NCBI GenBank assembly: GCA_963691705.1
Contig: OY829537.1
Location: forward strand, 66,254,304-66,318,303
Origin: Viola odorata
Lineage: Eukaryota > Streptophyta > Magnoliopsida > Malpighiales > Violaceae
Direction of reading: 5' to 3'
DNA length: 64,000 nucleotides
The position numbers and the translations under genes are program-made. Shown here one piece after another: positions 22,398-31,727 of the stretch. Under the pieces are notes generated by a model, which worked only from the letters and a program-made list of their open reading frames with translations, searched no databases and was not told the DNA's origin. How positions within the stretch are numbered: the first letter of the stretch is position 1; each line of letters starts with the position of its first letter.

Positions 22398-24727
22398 TCA
22401 CGGCCCGGGCATGCTGTTGTCCCCCTCGTCAGGCCGTGGCCTTTTCACCTGGCGGTAGCCCTCTTCTGTGAGGAACCCGGACTTTTGCTTGAAGAGGCGG
22501 ATGATGGCGTCAGCGTCGAAGAAATGGTGGCCGTGACGCTCAATGAAGCAGTCGGCCATGAGGCCTGCTGTTTGCTCCATAAACCACTTGCTTTTGTCCG
22601 CCGTTTCCTCCATAAGCGTGGCATTCTTGCCTTGCTCCACTTGAAGGGTGGCATCCCTGGTGGCCTGCTGTTCTCTGGCCTCTTCCAACTCTTTCCTCGC
22701 AACTCCCAAACTATTTTCCACACATTGTCGCTCCTCAACACTCTTCCACAACTCCTCTTGAGTTTCATCAAGTTCCCTTTGGTACTTGCTAATTTCTTCC
22801 AAGAGCTGGTGGTTAGTGTTGCGCCATTCCTGGGAGGAAGATTGGAGAGAGCTCATTCGTCTCATCATATTCCTAGACCAGTAATGGAAACCCTGAAAGC
22901 TAGAGAACAGATGAGTCCTTCTCTGCTGAAATTGTTCACCCTCGGCAACGGAGAGGAAGCCTTGCTCTTCCTCCTCAACTGACAACACATGTCCTGCCAG
23001 TAAGGCGGATGTCGCTAGGGAGCTGTCGCTTCCTAACGCTGGGAACCCGCGCTGGCGAATGTTGCTTAAATCAAATTGATGGGTGGCGGCTCCGCTAGAG
23101 AGTATAGTGCTTAAGTCAGCCACCATGCGCGGGGTTTCTATTGGGGGAAAAGAGGGAAAGATTGTCTGAGCAGCAGTGGGAATGAAGAAGACATCAGGAG
23201 GGGATGGAGGGGAACGATTGGATGGCCCAACGTCAATATTGAAGCCGCTGGTCGGTAAGTTTAGAAAATGCCCCTCTGCAAGCTCCTCCAGAAAGTCCAA
23301 GGGATTGCCTGGAGGAGGAGATGATGCGGCAAAAGAGGAATGAAGCGGCGCAGAGGTAACCCCGCTCCCTGCCAGGCCAGAGCCTTGGTCGCCTGCCAAG
23401 GGACCGGTATTGGCAATACCATCCTGCCTACCCTGACCAGCGACAGAGTTATCCGCTGAAGGAACGTCTTCATTAAGACGGGGACGCTTGGGGTCAAGAA
23501 CGCTCGACAAATCCATACCGTCGCGCGAAGGAGTAGCGGAAGAGGCAACAACAGCGGTATCCTACGCGCAAAAGACAAAGGGGAATTAAGAAACAAATAA
23601 AAATACATGGACGGGGAAAAATTTATAAAAACCACCTGAGCAGGAGGACGTGTAGGAGCGATAACGCGAAGGCGGAGAGTCCTTTTCTTTTTTCTAGCAA
23701 GAGGAGGATGAGAAGGCGATGCTTGTGTAGGAGCAACGCCGGGGAAAGAAGTTGGAATAGTAGTCGACGTGGCAGTAGCCTCCGCTCGGGGAAGAGAAGA
23801 AGACTCAGGCGCAGAAGCGGACACGTGCATGGTGTCAGTCGCGGCGCCGACCGATGTGGCGGAAAGAGCCCTTTTTTCTCTCTTCTGCTGAGCTCTCTTC
23901 TCTCTTTTCTTGATACAATCAGGCTTCCACCCGGCGGGAGGATCTGTAGAAAAAAGAAAAGAATGTTAGAGTTAGTATTGACGTGGAACAGCGAACAGAG
24001 GTGTGAGGCTCACTTTGAATGCAATCCTGGATGTTGCCTCGACACGCGAGTTCGCGAATGCGAACACCAGGGATCTCAGACAGATTGAGTAGCTTGTTCA
24101 GCCAGTCTTGGTCAGCTGGTCCTAACTCTGGCCTGCCACCCAGGCAGCATCTCTGATGGCAAGATTAAAACCGGTCCGCCACAAAGGCTGGGGCAGATTG
24201 ATGATGAAGAATCCCTTCTTCCAAGCATCAATAGAAGATTCAAGGAATAACAACTTCTAGGTAAAGGGGTTTAGAGCTTCAACATCATAGCGAGGTGATA
24301 TCGCTATGATGCCGCTATTATGATGGTATAATTGAAAGAGGGAGCGGAGCAACAACAAGGAAGGAGATTCATTCCCTACATATCTACAGAGGGCTATAAA
24401 AGCATAAATGCCACAATAGGCGTTCGGACTCAATTGGGCAGCATTCAGATCAAATTCAGAGAATAACTCGGCAATTAAAGGATCTAGAGGCAGCAGAAAA
24501 CCATAATGGAACATTTTGGCATAAAGAACCCTACTGTTGCTAGGTAATTCGCTATTAAGGCGAAGGGACTTTGGGGAAACTTCAGTAAAATACCCCTCAA
24601 ATTGGTCGACAGTGGCATTATAGCTCCGCAGGCGCCGTCGAAGGACGGCGGTGGAAGTAATGGTGGAAACAGTGGTATTAACATCCCCCTCCCCGGCAGG
24701 GTGGGAATAACGGCGATTAGGAGCCAT
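22398..24727 (-). CDS. Tat-1 antisense gene 1: gypsy-type transposon domain plus coiled coil, three exons (damaged)
   Basis: Proposed exons are 24727-24014, 23943-23636 and 23561-22398, each joined by GT-AG. Exon 1 begins MAPNRRYSH and has a YAKMFHYGFLLPLDPL...LSPNAYCGIYAFIALC region like the plant 'putative gypsy type transposon' domain. Exon 2 is basic (KKREKRAQQKREKRA). Exon 3 is open for 372 codons from its internal ATG (23516), with a coiled coil (ELDETQEELWKSVEERQ) near its C-terminus. In-frame stops in the second half of exon 1 (first TAG at 24257-24259) break this copy. The Tat-2 homologue at 39413-41688 has the same three exons. Function unknown. The gene runs against pol. Confidence 0.65.
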
Positions 24728-24894
24728 GAGCAAGGTTAAGAGAAGAATAGAAAGGAAGGTACCTGTGGTGAGAAGAAGATCGAAGCACCCGGGCGGCGGC
24801 AGATTGTAGGAGGAGGAAGAGGAATTGTTTTCCTTCTTTTTCGTTTCTTTAAAAGAGAAAGGCAATAAAAGATAAGAAGAAAGCACGTGGGGTT

Positions 24895-24904
24895 TTTATA
24901 TATA
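24895..24904 (-). promoter_or_regulatory. TATA box of Tat-1 antisense gene 1
   Basis: The minus strand reads AGGGTTTATATATAAAAACC, about 170 bp before the ATG. Tat-2 has AGGGTTATATATAACATTC in the same place (41853-41862). In both copies the TATA touches an AGGGTT motif resembling a plant telo-box. Confidence 0.65.
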
Positions 24905-25363
24905 AACCCTAGGAACAAAAGGGACGACGGGTCAAGCGATCGTGGCGCATGACGTGTCAGGGACAGAGAAGCGCGGGAAGCGGGTACAACTCTTGAGGAG
25001 CGAAAAGACATGTTCAGTCCGCCAGTCCCATTAGCGCTCCCCTTTGATGACACGTGGGCTTAGAACATCATGACTGTCTTCTCCGTATCAAGCAAAAGGA
25101 GTCAGAGCATTAAATGCTCTGAAAAGGGCGCAGTCTAACCCGGCGGAAAGGAGCGGCAAGCCATAATGGCACGACATGCAAAAGGCAAAAGCGCGAGAAA
25201 AAGTAGTGAAACGACATATGATAAAGAGCGACATCATCAAGGAACACACATTATTTGGTCAAGATTGTAAGGTTTAGTAATTATTACAAGCAAAGAGGCG
25301 ATGACAAAGTCCAAATGGAAAAATAATACAACAAGGGCGTAAGTAGAGAAGCGATGCCCCCGA
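24905..25363 (-). promoter_or_regulatory. Upstream region of antisense gene 1, with G-box
   Basis: CACGTG at 25051-25056 lies about 150 bp upstream of the TATA. A TAAATGCTCTGAAAAG block near 25110 is shared with Tat-2 near 42090. The Tat-2 G-box is at 42033-42038. No ORF of note. Antisense gene 2 ends at 25364. Confidence 0.5.
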
Positions 25364-27565
25364 TCAAGCGGCATCAAATAGGCTCCCCCCAGGCGCGGAC
25401 TTGTCACTCCTCTTCAGAGGAGAGGAAACCTCTTGGCTCTCATCAATCTCTTTCATCCTCGCGGAGGCGTACCTGGCGACCTCAGCAGGATCAGCGGCCC
25501 TATTGCGGTGCTGATCTGTCACCCCGGCGATAAAGGCCTGTTTAGTCTTCTTCTTCCACCATGCTACTTTCTTGAAAACTTTCGACAGGTCGGCATCGCG
25601 AGATGATACCTCCTCAAGAAGGAATGAGTTCTTCTTTCTCTCAGCCACCAGCTCAGCCTCTAAAGCTTCAACCTGGGCTTTTCCTTTGGATTTTTCTCGA
25701 GTAAGGTCAGCACGGCACTCGCGCAGTTCGGCCTGAGCGCGTTTGTGGAGTCGCAAAAGCTCCTCTACCTTTGCTAGCACACCAGAGTTTTGAGATTGTG
25801 TACCACGGGCCTTGATGAAGTAATGAAGTTGTCGAAAGACAGCAAGGCAGTTGTTCATGACACGCATATACTGAACTTCGGGAGGAAGTTGCAGCAGCCT
25901 ACTCTCCTCCTCGGAGGCGTGAAACATTTCACAGGCTAGGATAGCCGTGGGCTGATCTTGCAATAAGGGGTCTGATATACCCAGGGCACGGAACCCGTCA
26001 GTCTCAAATTTTGACAGATTTAGTCGGTGAGAAGGGGCGCCTTGAGGCCCGTCACGAGAAAGATCAACAACAAAGGAAGGGGCAGAGATACCGCCAGAGC
26101 CCCCAACATCTCGAATTGAAGTAATGAACAACGGACAAGGAGACTTTGGAGGAGAGTGAGAAGAGCCAGGTCCCCTGGGACGGAGGGATGCACATCAGGA
26201 ATGCAGCGGCCAATGGGCGAGTGTGGAGGCTCCACGACAGGAGTGGAATCTGCAGCGGATGATGGCATCATCGCAGCAGCAGAGGTCTTGTTGGGAGCGA
26301 CCAATCCCAGAGGCGAGGAAGCGCCACCCAGCGAAGCCGCACTCTCCTTTGTCGCGTCAGGAGAAACGGTAGTCTGGGAAGCGACGGCATTTGCAGTGTT
26401 GGCAGGAGGAGGTTGAGCTGTCACCCTCGCCACTTGAGTTTCGCTTGCTTCCCTTAGCTTCTTCCGCTGAGCTGAGGAAGCCGGGCGGAGGCTCAACTCT
26501 GTGTCCATGTCCTCCATGTCCTCAACTCCGTAGGAGAAAATCTTTGTCTCAGTCACTGGCAAACCAGACCCGGACCTCTTCTTCCGACTGGGTAACCAGT
26601 TCTCCACGAAGCGGGAAGTGCGGAGAGAGGAACCGCTTTCCCTGGAAAGAATTTCGTCTAAAGCTCTTTTCTTTATGGGCATACGGTGATCAGCTCGAGC
26701 CCCAGCGGAAGTAGAGGGAGCAGTCGTTGAAGAGGCGACAACCTTGTGAGGAGCGTCACCTTTGGAGAGCGGTCGAGCGATGGTTTCCCCTGCGAAAAGT
26801 TATCTTAGTAAACAAGGGGTAAGCAAGGCAGCGGCGAAGCTCAAAAGCTCACCTATGGTACACTCAGTTAAAGGCCTGTATAAGGCAAAGTTTCAGATCT
26901 GGAAAGAGGACTCCATCTCCAGCAAGGCGTTGGCCTGATCCAACTCTTCCCTAGAAAGGCGTTGGCCTCACCCAATCAACTACCTCCAGGTTCAAGTTAG
27001 GACGCCACAAGCGTGAGGGTAATTCGACAACGAAAAAACTGCTCTTCCAGTCTTCAATGCTCTCCTCAAATCCTCAAAATTTCTCCCAAAATGGCCTCAC
27101 TAGAGCGTCATCCCGTCTGGGAATAATATTAATGAAGCCGTCGTAAAAAACCAGAGTCAAGAACTTGCGGAATAAAGCGACAGAGGGAGCAAGAATATCT
27201 TTTAATTCGCAGGCACGAAGGAAGGCGTAGATGTAGCTCTATGAGGGAGGGGTAATCTGCGCAGGGTTAAGCCCGTGCTCGCGCAACACACGCTCTAGCG
27301 TGTCATGAACTAGGAGGCGGAACCCATATTGAAACATTTTAAAATAAAGAATTCTATGAGTTTTCCAGAGCCGGCTATGAAGCCTCATAGTGTCAGAAGG
27401 AATAGTGGGGTGATAGCCGCAGGGGAAGGTAATATTATTACTTTCCAGTTCGAGGCGTAAGACAGTAGGGCAAGTAAAGATGCTAGGAGTATTTTCAAGC
27501 TCGGGATATCGAGAAATTGGCCTAGGGGTAGCTAAAGAGCTAGATTGAGATCTCGTGCGAGGCAT
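25364..27565 (-). pseudogene. Tat-1 antisense gene 2: gypsy-type transposon domain plus coiled coil, two exons
   Basis: Exon 1 is 27565-26853 and ends at a GT in CATAG|GTGAGC. Exon 2 is 26789-25364 after TTTCGCAG. The N-terminus MPRTRSQSS leads to YFKMFQYGFRLLVHDTLERVL...GLNPAQI, the same domain type as gene 1. Exon 2 has a basic start (PIKKRALDEI), a Ser/Ala/Pro-rich middle and a long coiled coil (EELLRLHKRAQAELRECRADL). TAG at 27239-27241, TGA at 27074-27076 and a frame change between 26131 and 26020 make this copy non-functional. Genes 1 and 2 look like diverged tandem duplicates. The Tat-2 copy is split by Athila-2. Confidence 0.65.
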
Positions 27566-28085
27566 GATAGATAAAGCAGCAAAGGAAATTCAAAAGCAAG
27601 ATCGAGCAGAATACCTTGAAAGAGAGAAGGCTGAAATTAATGGGCGAGTCGTCTGGATGCGAACGAGAGAATTTCCTCGGAGCGAGTGAAAAATGAAGAG
27701 AGTCCTAGAGTATAAAAGGAGCAAAAAGGTACGAAGAAGGAGCATTTTTCCTTTTAAAAGAGACGGTGGAAAAGTCAGACAGAAGGGCAACCTATTACAT
27801 CAAGACACGTATAAGGCAAACGGGACACGTGGGAAGACCCTGACAAGAAACTTAAAGTCAAGCGCTCGCCTCGAATTTCGCAAAAGAAAGGCCCATTAAT
27901 TATAAGAAACCCAAGAAAGAGGATCCTATGAAGCGGTAATCGGCTTACCCAGCGACGGTTATCCCACAAGAGCGACGTTACACCAAAAGCAAAAAAGAAA
28001 AAGGCAAGCGACATTTTATTTCACAACATTTTGTTTATTAAAAAGAAAAAACCAGCTAGCGACATCTACAATAAGTAGGACATCT
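27566..28085 (-). promoter_or_regulatory. Upstream region of antisense gene 2, with G-box
   Basis: CACGTG at 27826-27831 lies about 260 bp before the gene 2 ATG. Tat-2 has CACGTG at 57864-57869, in the equivalent place. The minus-strand TATA is weak (TTTTATAC near 27712). Nothing coding seen; an ORF at 28016-28252 is out of frame with gene 3. Confidence 0.45.
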
Positions 28086-28574
28086 TCAGTCTTCGTCCAT
28101 CCAGTGCACGTCGTAGACGTAATAGTAATCTTCCGGAGAGGATGGCGACCCGCTGTTATAGAAAGGAAAGGGCTCGCCAATCTCGAAAGGTCTTTTACCA
28201 AGCCTAGTCGCGGAACCTGTCGTAGGGGCAGTGTCTTCCTTTGAAGCGGCATGGGAGTTTTCCTCTAGGGTCAAGGTAATCAATCCTGTGGCGGCATCTA
28301 GCGTAGAAGTCCTGTCCTTGGGAAAAAGACAAGGGACGGATGGTGACGCTTCATCCTTCTGCCGCAGCGAAAGGTAGTGAGGTTCAAAGCCGGCAAAGAA
28401 GGATTCGAAAGATGGTTTCTTTGTTTTCTTCAATCTCTTGCGACCCCGGCACTTCACGGAATGTCTGACAGGCCTCCAGGGGGGTGTGAGTGGAGGATTG
28501 TCAGAGTCGGGAGAAGTCGGAGGGGTCAGAGGAGAATCGCGGGCGGCAACATACAAAAAATGAGAGTCAGCCAT
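28086..28574 (-). CDS. Tat-1 antisense gene 3: 162-aa Pro/Asp-rich protein
   Basis: Open from ATG 28574 to TGA at 28086, no intron needed. The N-terminus MADSHFLYVAARDSPLTPP precedes a basic block KCRGRKRLKKTKK (about residues 43-56). The C-terminus is acidic and tyrosine-rich (SSPEDYYYVYDVHWMDED) after RPFEIGEPFPFYNSG. The Tat-2 homologue (58127-58549) keeps MADS, DSPPTP, the basic block and YEPFPFVNDGLPSSEGDDFY, so both ends are under some constraint. I recognise no known domain. A TATATAAT box sits 70 bp upstream. Confidence 0.6.
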   Translation of the reverse strand: MADSHFLYVAARDSPLTPPTSPDSDNPPLTPPWRPVRHSVKCRGRKRLKKTKKPSFESFFAGFEPHYLSLRQKDEASPSVPCLFPKDRTSTLDAATGLITLTLEENSHAASKEDTAPTTGSATRLGKRPFEIGEPFPFYNSGSPSSPEDYYYVYDVHWMDED

Positions 28575-28640
28575 GGAAATATCAGTAAGAGTGAGAAGAA
28601 AGAAGGAGAAAGATGAACAAAGAAAGAAAGGAAGAGCCCC

Positions 28641-28648
28641 ATTATATA
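28641..28648 (-). promoter_or_regulatory. TATA box of antisense gene 3
   Basis: GCTATATAATGGGG on the minus strand, about 70 bp before the ATG. The Tat-2 counterpart near 58617 is degraded to TATTTAATGGGG. Confidence 0.6.
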
Positions 28649-29129
28649 GCCAAGGTGAGGTGAGGAAGCGTGCCCGCCTCTCCGCATATTATCGAGGACA
28701 TTTGATGCTATCAACGGTAGCGTCTGTTGGGAGGAAAGATCTGACTCCGCAACTGTTAAAAATTTGCACCAACCAGGAGGCACCGAAATCGTCGCCCAAT
28801 CCGTTAACACTAAAAAAGCGGCGCGAAATATATTCTGAACGGACGTGGCGTGAAAGAATCATCATTATGAGCCAGGTAGGCAAATAAAGTTACGGGATCC
28901 CAAGGGACACCAAGCTCACAATAAGTGGGAACAAAAATTATTTTCTAAGAAAGATGATATGAGAAAGAAGAAAAACATTGACAGTGCGGCAAGTGAACAA
29001 GGGAAAGCATGTTTATTTATTTAAAGGGCTCAGTAACCCGAGATTACAAAAAAGCCTAACGGCCCGGAGGTACAAAAGGTGGCCCTAGAGGAGCACAGAA
29101 AGACACGCCAAGAGGATCCCCATCGCTGG
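28649..29129. other. Tat-1 spacer between antisense genes 3 and 4
   Basis: No ORF with a recognisable domain. It contains the promoter side of gene 3 and the 3' side of gene 4. Confidence 0.5.
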
Positions 29130-29516
29130 TCAGGCATTCGACCCAGCGTCATCATCTTTCCATTCCAGGAAAGGAATTTCCCTCAGGGCATCCGCAAGAG
29201 CTGTCAGTTCAGAAGAATAGGCCTTCATGCTCTTCAGGCAGCATCCCAGCAAATCCTTCCTATGCTGTAGCGTTGACATCAGCAGCTGAATCTGAGAAAC
29301 AGCCACTGACAGCTTCACCGCTTTCTCCACGGGACTGAAATCCTCCAGGGTAACAACAACCTGTCTAGCTTGCAGGGGAGTCAGCATCCCCTGGAGCTCC
29401 AGCATATCCTCCGAGGTCTTAACGCTCAGCGAACCCAGGAAATCAGTATCCGCCTGAGTTAGGTTCCTCAGAGCATGGGTTTTGGAGAGCAGGAAGTTTT
29501 TGGTGACTTCGTCCAT
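29130..29516 (-). CDS. Tat-1 antisense gene 4: 128-aa helical protein
   Basis: Open from ATG 29516 to TGA at 29130. It is almost entirely helix-forming, with heptad-like leucines in DFLGSLSVKTSEDMLELQGM and a conserved RKDLLGCCLKSMKAYSSELT block near residues 86-105. It ends in a DDDAGS tail. Homologues are at 59074-59456 (Tat-2, broken) and 63459-63848 (Tat-4, intact). Shared positions include NFL-SK, NLT, EDMLEL-GM, TP-QAR, MEDF-P-like, RKDLL-CCLKSM and ALR-IP. Three copies in three elements, two open, indicate a real gene. No known family recognised. TATA box 82 bp upstream. Confidence 0.7.
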   Translation of the reverse strand: MDEVTKNFLLSKTHALRNLTQADTDFLGSLSVKTSEDMLELQGMLTPLQARQVVVTLEDFSPVEKAVKLSVAVSQIQLLMSTLQHRKDLLGCCLKSMKAYSSELTALADALREIPFLEWKDDDAGSNA

Positions 29517-29745
29517 AAGGAGAAGAGAGATGAAGAAATTCTAAGAGAGAGGTGAAAAAGTTGTGAGAGTTATGAAGCAAGTGCAAAATGAAAGGCCTAT
29601 TTATAGACTTCAGAAAAAGGCATTTCGAAGATATACCTTTATCGATCGTCGAGCCCACATTGGGGAAGAAACCTCTGAAGGGGCAGGACCGGAGACGCTG
29701 TGATAGCCCTTGGTAAACACTTGGGCTAGTTTTCGTTTGGGCATA
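29517..29745 (-). other. Leader and promoter of antisense gene 4, then Tat-1 PPT
   Basis: The minus-strand TATA box is at 29598-29605. On the plus strand TTTTCGTTTGGGCATA directly precedes the 3' LTR and matches TTTTCTATTGGGCTTG in Tat-2 and TTTTCAGTTGGGCTTA in Tat-4. It is therefore the conserved PPT position. Confidence 0.6.
29598..29605 (-). promoter_or_regulatory. TATA box of antisense gene 4
   Basis: AAGTCTATAAATAGGCC on the minus strand. Tat-2 has CCTATAAATTC at 59514-59523. Tat-4 has GATCTATAAATG at 63392-63401. Confidence 0.7.
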
Positions 29746-29948
29746 TGATAACTATCGATACCATAGAAAACAGCATCTCGACTACCCCGCCGGGTGACCC
29801 GGACAGCCTACTGTACCTTCCGGGGGAGATGGGATGCTGTTCTTGCCGCCCCTAGCCTGGCGGTCAGCCCTGGGATGGTCGACATCAGCGCGGGGGGGGG
29901 GGTTCTTATGCGACATCCGCACGACGGCATCCCATCCCAGGTCATCCA

Positions 29949-29986
29949 TGACGTCACTCCGCATGACGTCATCCCGCATGACGTCA
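29949..29986 (+). promoter_or_regulatory. three TGACGTCA elements in the Tat-1 LTR
   Basis: TGACGTCA occurs at 29949, 29964 and 29979, spaced exactly 15 bp, about 90-125 bp upstream of the TATA. This is the classic bZIP/CRE palindrome. Single or paired copies are in the LTRs at 61762 and 62423/62457. Confidence 0.6.
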
Positions 29987-30074
29987 CTCTATGGCACTCC
30001 AGCGACACATATCACCCCAGCGACATCCGCCAGGGACTATTCCCACCCCTTGTCGGTACACTCCTTCCTTTGTC

Positions 30075-30082
30075 TATAAATA
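30075..30082 (+). promoter_or_regulatory. TATA box of the Tat-1 LTR
   Basis: GTCTATAAATACCCTC, conserved in all four Tat LTRs of the window. Confidence 0.75.
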
Positions 30083-30286
30083 CCCTCACCTTTTCAGACA
30101 AGAGGGTAAGCTTAAGATAGCGTACTGAACCCCTGCCACTTTTACTACTCACACTGACTTTGGCATCGGAGTGTTTACGCCGGAGACCCCCTCTGGCGCA
30201 TTGCAGGTGACGAAGGCCCCCAGTACAGTGTTCCCGACCGCCCCAGATCAAGCTGATCCTGCTCAGTATCCCCCGGACTCTTATCA

Positions 30287-30879
30287 CCCATGTAAGCAAA
30301 AATAAGAATAATAAATTCCACGTAAGGCACTTAACGGTCTGCGATGGACGGAGTTAACGTGAGGGTTCAAATAAAAATAATCATTCGAGTACGAGAGTCA
30401 ATTGTGAACGAAAGTGAGATGAGGGGTCAAATTAATACATTAAATCAAGTGCAGGTGCCATTTTTGGTATTATTCTTTGATCAAACCTTACATCACTAAT
30501 TTAGATTTTTTGTTCGTAAAAACTTCCAATCAAACCGCTATATGATTAATTCAGTCCCGTGTTCATAAAAAAAATTCAATTAAACTCCTCACTAATTAAT
30601 TTTGTGTCCGTGTTTGTACAAAATTCACAACAAAAATCGGGGCGCAACGTGAAATCTGAATTACTAGCAAACCCTTAAATGATCAATTCATTCTCTAGTG
30701 GAAAAAATCAAATAAACTCCAAAATGATTAATTTAATCTCTATATTGTTAAAAAAATTTCAAACAAACAATTTACTCCTCTTTTATAATTAAATTTTTAA
30801 TAATTAATTTAGTGTCCGCGTCCTTATAAAATTTCCGATAAAACTTGCGGGGCCGAATTCCTAATAAACCAAATAAAAA
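30287..30879. other. AT-rich host intergenic region with degenerate 60-70-bp repeats
   Basis: ATTAATTTAGTGTCCGTGTT-like and AAAATTCAATCAAAC-like blocks recur four to five times from 30490 to 30850. No ORF with recognisable content. Confidence 0.5.
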
Positions 30880-31423
30880 CATAGTTATCAGAACTGGACC
30901 GGACAACGAACCAGAAATGAAAATTTGGTGGTTCAACCTGGTTGAATCGGGATCGACCGGATTGTAGATGCTAGTCCGTTCTGAACCGTTCACACATTGA
31001 ACCGTTCAATATTAGATAATTGAACCGGCTGGTTTTTACTGTAGCATTTTATAATATATCAAAAACTATTATTAAAATTGAAAAAGAAGTAAAACGGCGT
31101 CGTTTTGGGCCATGTCAAAACGGCGCCGTTTTGGGTGCCAAAATGGAGCCGTTTTGCTTTGGCCCTGATATGGGCCCGTGGGCCTTGTCAAAATGGCATC
31201 GTTTTGGGCCCATGGGCCGTGCCAAAACGACGCCATTTTGACACGTCATCAAACCAGCCGGTTTGATAAAAAATCGGTCGGTTCACCGATTCACTAAAAA
31301 CCGGCCGGGTCGAGCGGTCCAACCCGGGTCAGAGGCAGATTCGGTCCGATATCGGACCGGAAAGGTAAAAATGTCCGGTTGAACCGGCCAGACCGGCCGG
31401 TCCGGTCCGGTTCTGATACTATG
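30880..31423. mobile_element. MITE with terminal inverted repeats, about 544 bp
   Basis: The left end CATAGTTATCAGAACTGGAC matches the reverse complement of the right end (CATAGTATCAGAACCGGACC). AATAAAA-type bases flank both ends and may be an 8-bp target duplication with one mismatch, which would suggest a hAT-like origin. The interior has five AAAACGGCGCCGTTTT-type palindromes between 31091 and 31240. A 73-codon ORF inside has no domain. Confidence 0.7.
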
Positions 31424-31727
31424 AATAAAAGTGAGAATATTAAGGTTATGTTATTAAACCCGAAAAAGGATTGTTATTCCTTAAACCATAATGGGGAAGT
31501 CTTTCTCCTCCCACGGTATTTGTGCATTCCAAGACCCAAACGCCAGAAAATTACCAATACTTCTTTAAGTTCAAGCTATACGGTGATACCCACCGCCCGT
31601 CTCTCCTTCGTCTGATAATTCCTTTGTCCGTGCCAAAACCCAAACCAAACCAAACCCTAACAGTAACAGAAATCTCTCGTTATCCCTAACACTTCACTAA
31701 CTCTGCAAAAGAACTTCATATGCTATG
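31424..31727 (+). promoter_or_regulatory. Presumed promoter and 5' UTR of the LUC7-SF3A1 gene
   Basis: Follows the MITE directly. The stretch 31630-31690 is C/A-rich (CCAAACCAAACCCTAACAG) and contains an AAACCCTA telo-box motif common in plant housekeeping promoters. No clear TATA. The MITE lies about 300 bp from the start codon and may affect expression. Confidence 0.4.

Larger units (their letters stand above)
17253..30286 (+). mobile_element. Tat-1: 5'-truncated Tat-lineage Ty3/gypsy retrotransposon with antisense genes
   Basis: It starts inside RT, with no 5' LTR, PBS, gag or protease. Sense pol (17253-20262) has RT, a gypsy RNase H, a second RNase H and integrase, the arrangement known for Tat elements. 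Tandem arrays (20263-22290), four minus-strand genes (22398-29516) and a 541-bp 3' LTR (29746-30286) follow. Extra ORFs, including antisense ones, have been reported for Tat elements. The present set of four units is repeated in Tat-2 in the same order. Confidence 0.85.
29746..30286 (+). mobile_element. Tat-1 3' LTR (541 bp)
   Basis: Starts TGATAACTATC and ends CTCTTATCA. It shares with the LTRs at 59668, 61653 and 62150 (reversed) the TATAAATACC box, GGTAAGC, CATCGGAGTGT and a stem-loop before TTGCAGGT. No second LTR of the same copy is present, because the element is 5'-truncated. Confidence 0.85.

Noticed and set aside
31020..31241. ORF in the MITE
   Set aside because: Runs through the palindromic repeats; no homology recognised.
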